Part shown: piece by piece, positions 1 through 6,630 of the stretch
Layout of the letters: the number at the start of each line of letters is the position of its first letter
Numbering within the stretch: the stretch's first letter is position 1
Source: Desulfomicrobium apsheronum
GTDB lineage: Bacteria; Desulfobacterota; Desulfovibrionia; Desulfovibrionales; Desulfomicrobiaceae
Direction of reading: 5' to 3'
NCBI RefSeq assembly: GCF_900114115.1
Contig: NZ_FORX01000016.1
Span: forward strand, 48,241 to 112,240
DNA length: 64,000 nt
The notes under the pieces: generated by a model
The model's database searches: none
Told to the model about the DNA's origin: nothing
Seen by the model: only the letters and a program-made list of their open reading frames with translations
Program-made: the position numbers and the translations under genes

Positions 1-2
1 GC

Positions 3-230
3 ATGGAAGTGGAGCTGATTTCGCGTAGCGGCCGCCCTGACTATGTCATTCTGAACGTGCAGGACGAACTGGATTGCGATCTGATCGTCATCGGTTCGCG
101 CGGGTTGTCGGTGCTCGAGAACGTGATCATGGGCAGCGTGGTCACGCGCGTGCTCGAAGGCGCAAACTGTCCCGTGCTGGTCACGCGCAACTTGCGCGTG
201 AAGTATCTGCGGGATGCCTGCGGCATCTGA
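3..230 (+). CDS. Universal stress protein, C-terminal part (gene starts before the window)
   Basis: The 75 residues match the C-terminal half of a UspA-fold domain. The core LIVIGSRGLS followed by MGSVVTRVLEGANCPVLVTR is the family's nucleotide-binding segment (G-x2-G-x9-G-S type) and final beta strand. The ATG at position 3 is probably internal, because a whole Usp domain is about 140 residues, so the gene is cut by the window edge. It ends at TGA 228-230 and is followed by a strong hairpin terminator shared with the convergent zraR-like gene. USPs are cytoplasmic stress-survival proteins; the specific role here cannot be read from the sequence. Confidence 0.85.
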   Translation: MEVELISRSGRPDYVILNVQDELDCDLIVIGSRGLSVLENVIMGSVVTRVLEGANCPVLVTRNLRVKYLRDACGI

Positions 231-252
231 TCGTTGCGTTCATGAGAAGTCA

Positions 253-290
253 AAAGGCCGGCTCCCTGCGAAGGGGGCCGGCCTTTTTTT
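253..290. terminator. Bidirectional rho-independent terminator
   Basis: An AAAGGCCGGC arm at about 253-262 pairs with GCCGGCCTTT at about 276-286, followed by a T-run. It sits between two convergent genes, and the T-run overlaps the stop codon of the leftward response-regulator gene. The A-rich left flank gives a T-tail in the other direction, so it can serve both strands. Confidence 0.85.
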
Positions 291-1653
291 ATCTGGTGGT
301 CAGTCCGTATTTCTTGAGCCGGTATTGCAGCGTGCGCCGACTGATTCCGAGCGCCTGGGCCGTGCGCTCGCGGTGTCCGGCGTATTTGCGCAGGGTCTCT
401 TCCAGGGCATGCCGTTCGGCGGTCTCCAGCGGGCTTTCCCCGGGCTGGACGAGCTGCGCCGGGCGTGCGGTCGGAGCGGGAGCCAGCAGGTGATCCGGGA
501 GGTCCCGCAGGTCCAGGATGTCCGCGCGGCAGAGGATGAGCGCGCGCTCCAGGACGTTCTCAAGCTCGCGCACGTTGCCCCGCCATTCGTGACGGCCCAG
601 CGCGTCCAGGAATTCGCGGCTGACCGTGCGGATCGGGCGGTTGTTTTTGCGGCCGAGCTTGTCCAGCAGATAGTCGACGAGCAGGGGGATGTCCTCGATG
701 CGTTCGCGCAGGGGCGGAATGCGTATTTCGAGCACATTCAGTCGGTAATAGAGGTCTTCGCGGAATTTGCCTTCGGCGATCATGGTTGGCAGGTCGCGGT
801 TGGTGGCCGCGATGAAGCGCACGTCGATGCTGACCGGGGTTACGCTGCCGAGGGGTTCGACGATGCGTTCCTGCAGGGCGCGCAGAATTTTGGCCTGCAA
901 GGTCAGGGGCAGTTCGCCGATTTCATCGAGAAAGAGGGTGCCGCCCCCGGCCAGCTGGAAGCGCCCGGGCTTGTCCTGGGCCGCACCGGTGAAGGCGCCG
1001 CGCACATAGCCGAAAAGTTCGCTTTCGAGCAGGTTCTCGGGCAGGGCCGCGCAGTTTACCTTGACCAGAGGACCCTTGGCGCGCGTGCTCTGCTCGTGCA
1101 GCTGTTGGGCGACGAGTTCCTTGCCCGTGCCAGATTCCCCGAGGATGAGCACGTTGGCCTCGCTTGGGCCCACCTGTTCGATGAGCTCCACGACCTTGCG
1201 GATTTCCCGGCTGTTGCCGATGATCCTGGTCTCCTGCAACCGGCCGATCTGTTTTTTGAGGTCGCGGTTTTCGCGGGTCAGGCGCACATGTTCCGCCGCC
1301 TTCTTGACCACGGCCAGCAATTCGTCGTTGTCTGTGGGCTTGGTCAGATAATCCCAGGCCCCGATCTTCATGGATTCGACGGCGCTGCTGACGTTGCCGA
1401 ACGCGGTCAGCATGATCACCGGAGTCGTCATCCCTTCCTCGTGCATCTTCTGCAGCACATCAAGGCCGCTCATGCCCGGCATGCGCATGTCCAGAAGGAC
1501 AACGTCCACGGGCCTGGCGCGCAATGTGGCCAGGCCGGACGAGCCGTTGTCCGCCTCCAGCACCTTGAAGTCCGCATCGCCAAGGACGACGCGGACCATG
1601 AGTCTGTGCGCCGGTTCGTCGTCAATGACGAGGACAGTGGACTGTGGGGTCAT
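289..1653 (-). CDS. zraR: ZraR/NtrC-type sigma-54-dependent response regulator
   Basis: A 454-aa three-domain activator. The receiver domain (about 1-120) has acidic pocket D11/D12 and phospho-acceptor D55 in VVLLDMRMPG. The AAA+ domain (about 140-375) has Walker A GESGTGKE, the sigma-54 contact loop GAFTGA and LFLDEIGE. A C-terminal Fis-type helix-turn-helix ends in SRRTLQYRLKKYGL. The start ATG overlaps the kinase stop by ATGA, so the two are translationally coupled. It should activate sigma-54 RNA polymerase; the candidate -24/-12 promoter ahead of the zraP-like gene about 2.3 kb upstream is the obvious target. The Zra name rests on this gene trio; signal specificity is inferred. Confidence 0.9.
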   Translation of the reverse strand: MTPQSTVLVIDDEPAHRLMVRVVLGDADFKVLEADNGSSGLATLRARPVDVVLLDMRMPGMSGLDVLQKMHEEGMTTPVIMLTAFGNVSSAVESMKIGAWDYLTKPTDNDELLAVVKKAAEHVRLTRENRDLKKQIGRLQETRIIGNSREIRKVVELIEQVGPSEANVLILGESGTGKELVAQQLHEQSTRAKGPLVKVNCAALPENLLESELFGYVRGAFTGAAQDKPGRFQLAGGGTLFLDEIGELPLTLQAKILRALQERIVEPLGSVTPVSIDVRFIAATNRDLPTMIAEGKFREDLYYRLNVLEIRIPPLRERIEDIPLLVDYLLDKLGRKNNRPIRTVSREFLDALGRHEWRGNVRELENVLERALILCRADILDLRDLPDHLLAPAPTARPAQLVQPGESPLETAERHALEETLRKYAGHRERTAQALGISRRTLQYRLKKYGLTTR

Positions 1654-3344
1654 GTGCTGCTCCCGGTTTGGTTGGCGGGGAAGAAAAGGGAGACGGTGGT
1701 GCCTCCGGTCGCCGGCGTTTCAATCTGGATGCTGCCGCCATGCTCCTGCATGATGGTGTGGACGATGGCAAGGCCAAGGCCCGTGCCCTTGTCCCTGGTG
1801 GTGAAGAACGGCTCCAGGGCGTGTTCGCGCTCTTCAGGGCTCATGCCCGCGCCGTTGTCCCGGACACGAATCCACGTTCCGTTGTCGGTGGCCTCGGCCA
1901 AAAGTTCGATCAGGCCGCCTTGCTCGGGCATGGCCTCTACGCTGTTCATGAGCAGGTTGATGACGGCCTGCTTCAGGGCGTCACGGTCAGCCAGCACGGT
2001 TTCTGTGTCCGTCCATTGTTCCAGACGGCCGTTTTTGGCGCCTGCGTCCATGGACAAGAGAGTATGCACTTCCCGGAAAATCTCTGCAAGGGGCACCTGG
2101 GCGAAGCTCAGCTGTCTTGGCCTGGCCAGGAAGAGCAGGTCGGTGATGACGCGGTTCAGGCGGTCCGCTTCCTGGACCATGGTCCTTGCATACAGTTCTT
2201 CGGGGTCGCGTCCGGCCAGCTTCTTGGCGAAAAACTGGGCAAATCCGCGCAAGGCCGAGAGCGGGTTGCGGATCTCGTGGGCCACGCCCGCCGCCATGCG
2301 GCCGATGGCGGCCAGCTTTTCATTGCGGTGCAGTTCCCGCTCAAGCCCGGCAAGTTCCGTGCGGTCGCGAATCAGCACGAGGCGCTGCTCCGATCCGTCC
2401 TTCAGGGGGAGTTGCAAGATTTCCAGGTGCCTGTCGGGCGTCTTGAGGGTGCTCCATTCCTGCCCGGGTTGCCTGTCCGGGGTCAGACCCAGGTTCGAGA
2501 AAATGTTGGAGAGCGGCTGCCCCACGAGGCCGAGTCCGCCCATGATGCTTGTGGCCGCCGGATTGGCCGCCACGACCGTGCCGTCGGCGGAGAGGGTCAG
2601 CAGACCGTCGGGCATGTTGTCCAGCAGACGGGCGTTGAAGGATTCCAGGCGTTGCAGGCGTCTGTGCTGCTCGTTGCGTTGCAGAAATCCCAGGAGCAGA
2701 ATCCAGAAGACGATGGTCACCGCCAGGATGTACCCCGTCTGCAGGATGGCCGTGCGCTTGTATTTGCCGAAGGCCGCCAGATGATGGGTCATGTCGACGC
2801 CGATGAGCAGGAGCGGCGGCTGCTTGTCCGGCGGACACTGGCCGTCGGGACAGGCGGGAGCGGTGGTCAGGTGCGAGATGCGGCCCAGGACCATGATGGG
2901 CTGGCCTTCGAAATTCATTTCGCCGCTCCATTCCCCGGCGTTGCCGATGCTCGCCCAGGCGATGGTCGGCAGCTGGCCCTGGATCGCCTTTGGATCATTG
3001 TGCGAGGAGAGCAGGATGTGCCCGAGGGGGTTGTAGAGGCCGATGAAGCGGGCGTCGGTGCGCTTGATGTAGTCCTGGAGCAGTTCTTTGGCCAGGGTGC
3101 GATGGAGGTGCAGAAGCGTGTTGGTGTGTTCGGGGGTCGCGGGCAGCCGCAGCTCCCGGCGCAGATTGATTTCGATCCCGGCGGCGATGGCCCGGGCCGT
3201 GACCAGGGCGTGCTCGTGAAAGGAGTCCTGCTGCTGACGCAGATTGCGCCATGTGGAGAAGCTTAGCGCCAGGCCAATGACGAACACGGCCATGGTGGCC
3301 ATCATGATGGTGCGATCGCTGCGTGACGGGAGAACGAGTTCCAT
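1650..3344 (-). CDS. zraS: ZraS-like membrane sensor histidine kinase
   Basis: A 564-aa kinase. An N-terminal membrane helix (about 13-31) is followed by a periplasmic sensor region (about 35-205), a second helix (about 207-228), a PAS domain (about 240-330), HisKA with VAHEIRNPLSALRG and an HATPase with DNGAGMSPEER and GTGLGLAIV. The periplasmic part has a small Cys/Pro-rich patch (ACPDGQCPPDK) that might touch metal; that is speculation. It lies between the zraP-like gene and zraR, the order expected of a zinc/envelope-stress Zra module, and should phosphorylate the adjacent sigma-54 regulator. Confidence 0.88.
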   Translation of the reverse strand: MELVLPSRSDRTIMMATMAVFVIGLALSFSTWRNLRQQQDSFHEHALVTARAIAAGIEINLRRELRLPATPEHTNTLLHLHRTLAKELLQDYIKRTDARFIGLYNPLGHILLSSHNDPKAIQGQLPTIAWASIGNAGEWSGEMNFEGQPIMVLGRISHLTTAPACPDGQCPPDKQPPLLLIGVDMTHHLAAFGKYKRTAILQTGYILAVTIVFWILLLGFLQRNEQHRRLQRLESFNARLLDNMPDGLLTLSADGTVVAANPAATSIMGGLGLVGQPLSNIFSNLGLTPDRQPGQEWSTLKTPDRHLEILQLPLKDGSEQRLVLIRDRTELAGLERELHRNEKLAAIGRMAAGVAHEIRNPLSALRGFAQFFAKKLAGRDPEELYARTMVQEADRLNRVITDLLFLARPRQLSFAQVPLAEIFREVHTLLSMDAGAKNGRLEQWTDTETVLADRDALKQAVINLLMNSVEAMPEQGGLIELLAEATDNGTWIRVRDNGAGMSPEEREHALEPFFTTRDKGTGLGLAIVHTIMQEHGGSIQIETPATGGTTVSLFFPANQTGSST

Positions 3345-3362
3345 GGCCTGCCTTTCTCAAGG

Positions 3363-3402
3363 AAAAGGCAAAGGCCGCAGGGGGTACGGCCTTTGCCCTT
3401 TT
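3363..3402 (-). terminator. Hairpin between zraP-like gene and kinase gene (attenuator candidate)
   Basis: An AAAAGGCAAAGGCCG arm pairs almost perfectly with CGGCCTTTGCCCTTTT around a GC-rich loop, and both strands give a T-tail. Read leftward it lies after zraP and 20 bp before the zraS start. It could partly terminate transcription, so that ZraP is made in excess over ZraS and ZraR. Confidence 0.65.
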
Positions 3403-3424
3403 CAAGGGAGGGAGAGAGAAGGTT

Positions 3425-3898
3425 TTACATGGTTTGTGCGGCTGGGCATCCAGGGGCGGAGCCGACGCTTGGGGTAGCGCCGCTGGAGTGTGCTCCGCAT
3501 CCGGACATGCGTCCGCATCCTCTGCCGGATTCGATGGGGACGGGCTTTCCGGCGACTTCAGTCAACTCCACACGGTAGTCCGCGTTGAGTTTTTCTTTTT
3601 TCGCCTGGAGTTCGCTCACTTCGGCCACTGCCTTGTCGATGGCGGCTTTATCGGTCGGGGTTGCCGCAAACAGGGCTTCCATGGCTTGGTGCTTGGCAAG
3701 GAGTTCCTTGTGGAGGGCAAAGAGTTCCTTGTGGTGCTCGTCGGTCAGTGTCTGTACTTTCTGTTGCTGTTCGGGGGTAAGGCCGGACATGAAGTCCTGG
3801 TAGTGTCCCTGTCCCGGACAGCCGCTCTTGTAGGCCTGGGCTCCGGCTGCGAGGGCCAGGACCAGCGAGGCGGCGATTAAGAGGTGTTTCAGGTACAT
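3425..3898 (-). CDS. zraP: ZraP-like periplasmic zinc-resistance/chaperone protein
   Basis: A 157-aa exported protein. The signal peptide (1-22) ends in AGAQA. LTPEQQQKVQ starts the helical region (about 38-115) typical of the Spy/CpxP/ZraP heavy-metal-resistance fold. The C-terminal tail is rich in Cys, Gly and Ser (GCGRMSGCGAHSSG and a final GCPAAQ), a likely metal-binding segment. The GGGAG ribosome site sits just before ATG 3898. ZraP homologues buffer zinc and act as periplasmic chaperones, and feed back on ZraS. A good sigma-54 promoter lies about 65 bp upstream, matching control by the adjacent ZraR-like activator. Confidence 0.82.
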   Translation of the reverse strand: MYLKHLLIAASLVLALAAGAQAYKSGCPGQGHYQDFMSGLTPEQQQKVQTLTDEHHKELFALHKELLAKHQAMEALFAATPTDKAAIDKAVAEVSELQAKKEKLNADYRVELTEVAGKPVPIESGRGCGRMSGCGAHSSGATPSVGSAPGCPAAQTM

Positions 3899-3961
3899 TT
3901 TAAGGCTCCCTTTACAATTACATTCTGGAGGTAGTGGAATGTCTTTGGTTGATTCTCACAT

Positions 3962-3978
3962 AGCAGGCGTCGTGCCAA
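3962..3978 (-). promoter_or_regulatory. Sigma-54 (-24/-12) promoter of zraP
   Basis: Minus strand reads TTGGCACGACGCCTGCT: GG and GC with exactly 10 bases between, and a full TGGCAC -24 element. It predicts a start about 50 bp before the zraP ATG. A TTGTGC-N10-GCACAA inverted repeat at 4039-4060, about 60-80 bp further upstream, could be the activator site. Confidence 0.8.
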
Positions 3979-4038
3979 AAGATTAAGTTGTTTTATTTAA
4001 GAGATTTAGTGTTTTTGACCATGCCCTTTACAGGTGAT

Positions 4039-4060
4039 TTGTGCGCCGGTTGCTGCACAA
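4039..4060 (-). promoter_or_regulatory. Candidate ZraR upstream activator site
   Basis: TTGTGC and GCACAA form a perfect 6-bp inverted repeat separated by 10 bases. It sits at a normal enhancer distance upstream of the zraP -24 element. Only one copy is clear, so this is tentative. Confidence 0.35.
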
Positions 4061-4178
4061 GACGTGTATATGTGCAAGATATTGCAGTTTGTCCGGTATT
4101 GCCATTGCCGGGGAAAGGATTACCTTGACCTCCATATTTATCGCAAACAGCCTGTTTCAAGGCGTAAGGGAGGTCCGT

Positions 4179-4346
4179 ATGTGCAAGGGTTGCGGATGTT
4201 TGAGAGGCAAGACCACCACGACCGTGGTCAAGCATGAGCACGAACACACCCACGGGGATCTGACCCACAGTCATCCCCATGACCATGATCACGACCATGG
4301 TCACGATGAGCAGGCTCATGCGGCTCATGAGGATCACAAGCATTAG
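4179..4346 (+). CDS. Small histidine-rich metal-binding protein
   Basis: A 55-aa protein starting MCKGCGCLRG, with a ribosome site AAGGGAGG six bases before ATG 4179. After a CxxCxC head, most of the rest is His, Asp and Glu (HEHEHTHGDLTHSHPHDHDHDH), a pattern of nickel/cobalt/zinc storage or delivery segments. An in-frame upstream extension exists but lacks a good start. It lies 85 bp ahead of a CbiX-type chelatase, so metal delivery for tetrapyrrole insertion is an attractive but unproved role. A hairpin with a T-tract separates the two genes. Confidence 0.72.
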   Translation: MCKGCGCLRGKTTTTVVKHEHEHTHGDLTHSHPHDHDHDHGHDEQAHAAHEDHKH

Positions 4347-4368
4347 TATCGACGGAAACGCGTCGGTT

Positions 4369-4403
4369 CAAGGGCCGCCTGCCGCAAGTGGGGGGCCTTT
4401 TTT
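4369..4403 (+). terminator. Probable terminator after the His-rich gene
   Basis: AAGGGCC pairs with GGCCTTT (one G-T pair) and is followed by six Ts. The stem is short with a large loop, so read-through into the chelatase gene is plausible. Confidence 0.5.
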
Positions 4404-4431
4404 CATCTTTACAGGATTTCAGGGAGGGTGA

Positions 4432-4806
4432 GTGCGTAAAACCGGAATGATCGTGCTTGGGCACGGCAGCAGGCGCAGGGAGGTTTCCTTGCAGTTCACG
4501 GCCATGGTGGAGCGGGTCGCGCGGGAAGTCAGCGGAGCGCCGGTCCTCCCGGCCTTTTTTTCCCTGGGCGAACCGACCCTGGCCGATCAGGTGCGCGCCC
4601 TTGCCCGGCAGGGCTGCGACAGGATCGTGGTCATGCAGTACTTTCTCTACAACGGGGTGCATATCGAGCAGGACATTCCGGAAATGATCGTGGCCCTGCG
4701 GGAGGAATTTCCCGGGGTCGAGTTCGTGCTCCAGCCGACCCTGCAGGACGATCCCGCCCTTGAACGTCTCATCGTTGATCGCCTTTTGACGGATGCGGGC
4801 CTGTGA
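4432..4806 (+). CDS. Short CbiX/SirB-type chelatase (sirohydrochlorin metal chelatase family)
   Basis: A 124-aa single-domain protein with a GTG start preceded by AGGGAGGG. The N-terminal MIVLGHGSRR carries the family's catalytic His (H11), and the second half has IVVMQYFLYNGVHIEQDIP, corresponding to the conserved second His/acidic region. This is half the size of two-domain CbiX/CbiK proteins and matches the small CbiX(S) form thought to work as a dimer. It probably inserts cobalt, nickel or iron into sirohydrochlorin. The His-rich gene just upstream supports a metal role; which metal is unknown. Confidence 0.82.
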   Translation: MRKTGMIVLGHGSRRREVSLQFTAMVERVAREVSGAPVLPAFFSLGEPTLADQVRALARQGCDRIVVMQYFLYNGVHIEQDIPEMIVALREEFPGVEFVLQPTLQDDPALERLIVDRLLTDAGL

Positions 4807-4935
4807 CTTTGTCATGAAACCTCCTCGTCTTTGTCTCCGGCACGAAACACGCGGATCCTAGTGTGCTTCAACGGCAAGAAGTTCGAATCCGGGTGTTCCG
4901 GGTGGACCGACTTGCCACACACAATGGAGGTATCC

Positions 4936-5337
4936 ATGTCGCGTGTTTGTCATATCCATCAGGGAATCGAGCTTCAGCTGCGAGAAAAATTCAGGAAGAT
5001 CGAAAAGGAAAACGATGTGTTACGGGAAGCCATGAGCCAGAACAGGGAGCTTGAGCCGGACCTTGCGGATCAGGCCAGTACCGCTTCCTCCCAGGACTGG
5101 AACATGATACGCTACAATCGCAATGTTAAGCTGCTGAGGGACATCACCGTCGCCCTCAAGGCCATTGACAACGATTCCTACGGGATCTGCGAAATGTGCG
5201 GAGAGCATATTGCCGACCGCAGGCTCCTGGCCATACCGAGCGCGCTCTTTTGCATAGAGTGCCAGGAGATGGTCGACAGGCATCCCGGAGAATTCGGGCG
5301 CACCGGACTTGGGGACGGGGTTCTGGCAGCAGTCTGA
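4936..5337 (+). CDS. DksA/TraR-family C4 zinc-finger protein
   Basis: A 133-aa protein from ATG 4936, chosen because GGAGG lies five bases upstream; an open extension to 4831 has no ribosome site. A helical coiled region (about 10-80) precedes a C4 zinc finger with C85-x2-C88 and C106-x2-C109 (YGICEMCGEHI and ALFCIECQ). This is the DksA/TraR plan, whose members enter the RNA polymerase secondary channel and modulate transcription with ppGpp. The coiled coil is short and its tip acidic residues cannot be assigned with certainty. It precedes the PIN-PhoH gene by 64 bp, possibly in one transcript. Confidence 0.85.
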   Translation: MSRVCHIHQGIELQLREKFRKIEKENDVLREAMSQNRELEPDLADQASTASSQDWNMIRYNRNVKLLRDITVALKAIDNDSYGICEMCGEHIADRRLLAIPSALFCIECQEMVDRHPGEFGRTGLGDGVLAAV

Positions 5338-5401
5338 TCGGCCGCCCTCTCCCGTCAATGGTCCGGACCGGGGCCACCGGCCCCTAAGGATTGAGCCGTC
5401 C

Positions 5402-6589
5402 ATGCAGAAGAATTACGTACTTGATACGAATGTGCTCATTGACAACCCCCAATGCATCCGCGCCCTGCGCAACGGCCAGGAGAACCGGGTCATCCTGCCG
5501 TACACCGTCCTGCGAGAGCTGGACAAGCTCAAGCGCGAGCCGCGTGTGGCCCACATCGTGGCCCAGGCCATTGCCGCCCTGCAGGACGACCCGGATGTCC
5601 TGTTCCTTCCGCCCCGGACGTTCACGGACGCGGAGAGCAAGAGCGGCGATGACCTGATTCTTGACGAACTCAAAGACAGCGGCGTGGATGCGCCCATTCT
5701 GGTCACCAATGACCGCATCCTTCAGCTCAAGGCCCGCATTCACGCCGTCGCCAGCGAGGGGTATCGCGATTCAAATCCCTTCCGCTCCGAATCTCAGTCC
5801 TACACCGGCTTTGTGCGCGAGGGCGAGCCGCCCATTGCCAACAGCTTCGCCTGGGTTGGCGGCCAGCCGTACATGCACGCCACCTCCGGGCCCCGCTTCA
5901 TCGATTTTCAGCACAACGTCTGGAACGTGCGCCCGCGTAACGTCTATCAGAACCTGGCTCTGGAGCTGCTTCTCGACGATGCCGTGAATCTGGTCACCAT
6001 CCAGTCCGAGGCCGGATACGGCAAGACCTTCCTGGCCCTGGCCGCGGCTCTGTTCATGGCCCTGGAGAAGAAGGACAATCCATACCGCAAGATCTATCTT
6101 GTCAAACCCGTCATCGAGATCGGCGCCAAGCTCGGCTATCTGCCCGGCGATCTAGAGGAAAAGATGGCTCCCTACGTGCGCTACATCGGCGATCTGCTCA
6201 TGAAGCTGCACGACCTGCGCCCGGCCAACCGCATCTTCGCCGACAGCGAGAGCGGCAATTTCCGGTACAACCCCAAACGCTTCGAGATTCTGCCCATAGC
6301 CTTCATCCGGGGCATGAACCTTGAAAACGCGGTGGTCATCATCGACGAGATGCAGAACCTCTCGCGTACGGAGACACGGGCGCTTTTGACCCGCATGGGC
6401 GAAAACGTGAAATGCATCTGCCTTGGCGACACGCGCCAGGTCGACAATCCCTATCTGAACGAATCCAACAACGGCCTGAACTGGACCGTGAAGATGCTCA
6501 AAGGGCTGCCTGGATACGGGCACATCGTGCTCAAGGGCGAACGCTCGCGCGGACCTATCACGGACATGGTCATTAAGACCGGGCTCTGA
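5402..6589 (+). CDS. PIN domain-PhoH ATPase fusion (YlaK type)
   Basis: A 395-aa two-domain protein. The N-terminal PIN ribonuclease-like domain (about 1-140) begins YVLDTNVLIDNP with acidic D8 and D14 and continues to LVTNDRILQLKA. The C-terminal PhoH P-loop ATPase (about 185-395) has Walker A EAGYGKTF, VIIDEMQNLS as Walker B and GDTRQVDNPYL. Such fusions are RNA-helicase/nuclease-like proteins linked to RNA metabolism or stress. The start at ATG 5402 follows AAGGA; an upstream frame overlaps the dksA-like gene and is rejected. PhoH is a Pho-regulon gene in E. coli, but no Pho box is evident here. Confidence 0.9.
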   Translation: MQKNYVLDTNVLIDNPQCIRALRNGQENRVILPYTVLRELDKLKREPRVAHIVAQAIAALQDDPDVLFLPPRTFTDAESKSGDDLILDELKDSGVDAPILVTNDRILQLKARIHAVASEGYRDSNPFRSESQSYTGFVREGEPPIANSFAWVGGQPYMHATSGPRFIDFQHNVWNVRPRNVYQNLALELLLDDAVNLVTIQSEAGYGKTFLALAAALFMALEKKDNPYRKIYLVKPVIEIGAKLGYLPGDLEEKMAPYVRYIGDLLMKLHDLRPANRIFADSESGNFRYNPKRFEILPIAFIRGMNLENAVVIIDEMQNLSRTETRALLTRMGENVKCICLGDTRQVDNPYLNESNNGLNWTVKMLKGLPGYGHIVLKGERSRGPITDMVIKTGL

Positions 6590-6630
6590 TTTTCCGGGCG
6601 CCAACGACCCGGTCCTTTCCCCACAAATCT

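Noticed and set aside
214..2784. Long 856-codon open frame on the plus strand opposite zraR and zraS
   Set aside because: High-GC antisense frame. The minus strand encodes two complete, motif-rich proteins over the same region, and the plus frame has no recognisable domain.
4831..4935. N-terminal extension of the DksA-like protein
   Set aside because: The extension lacks a ribosome site and is unlike the family; ATG 4936 has GGAGG at good spacing.
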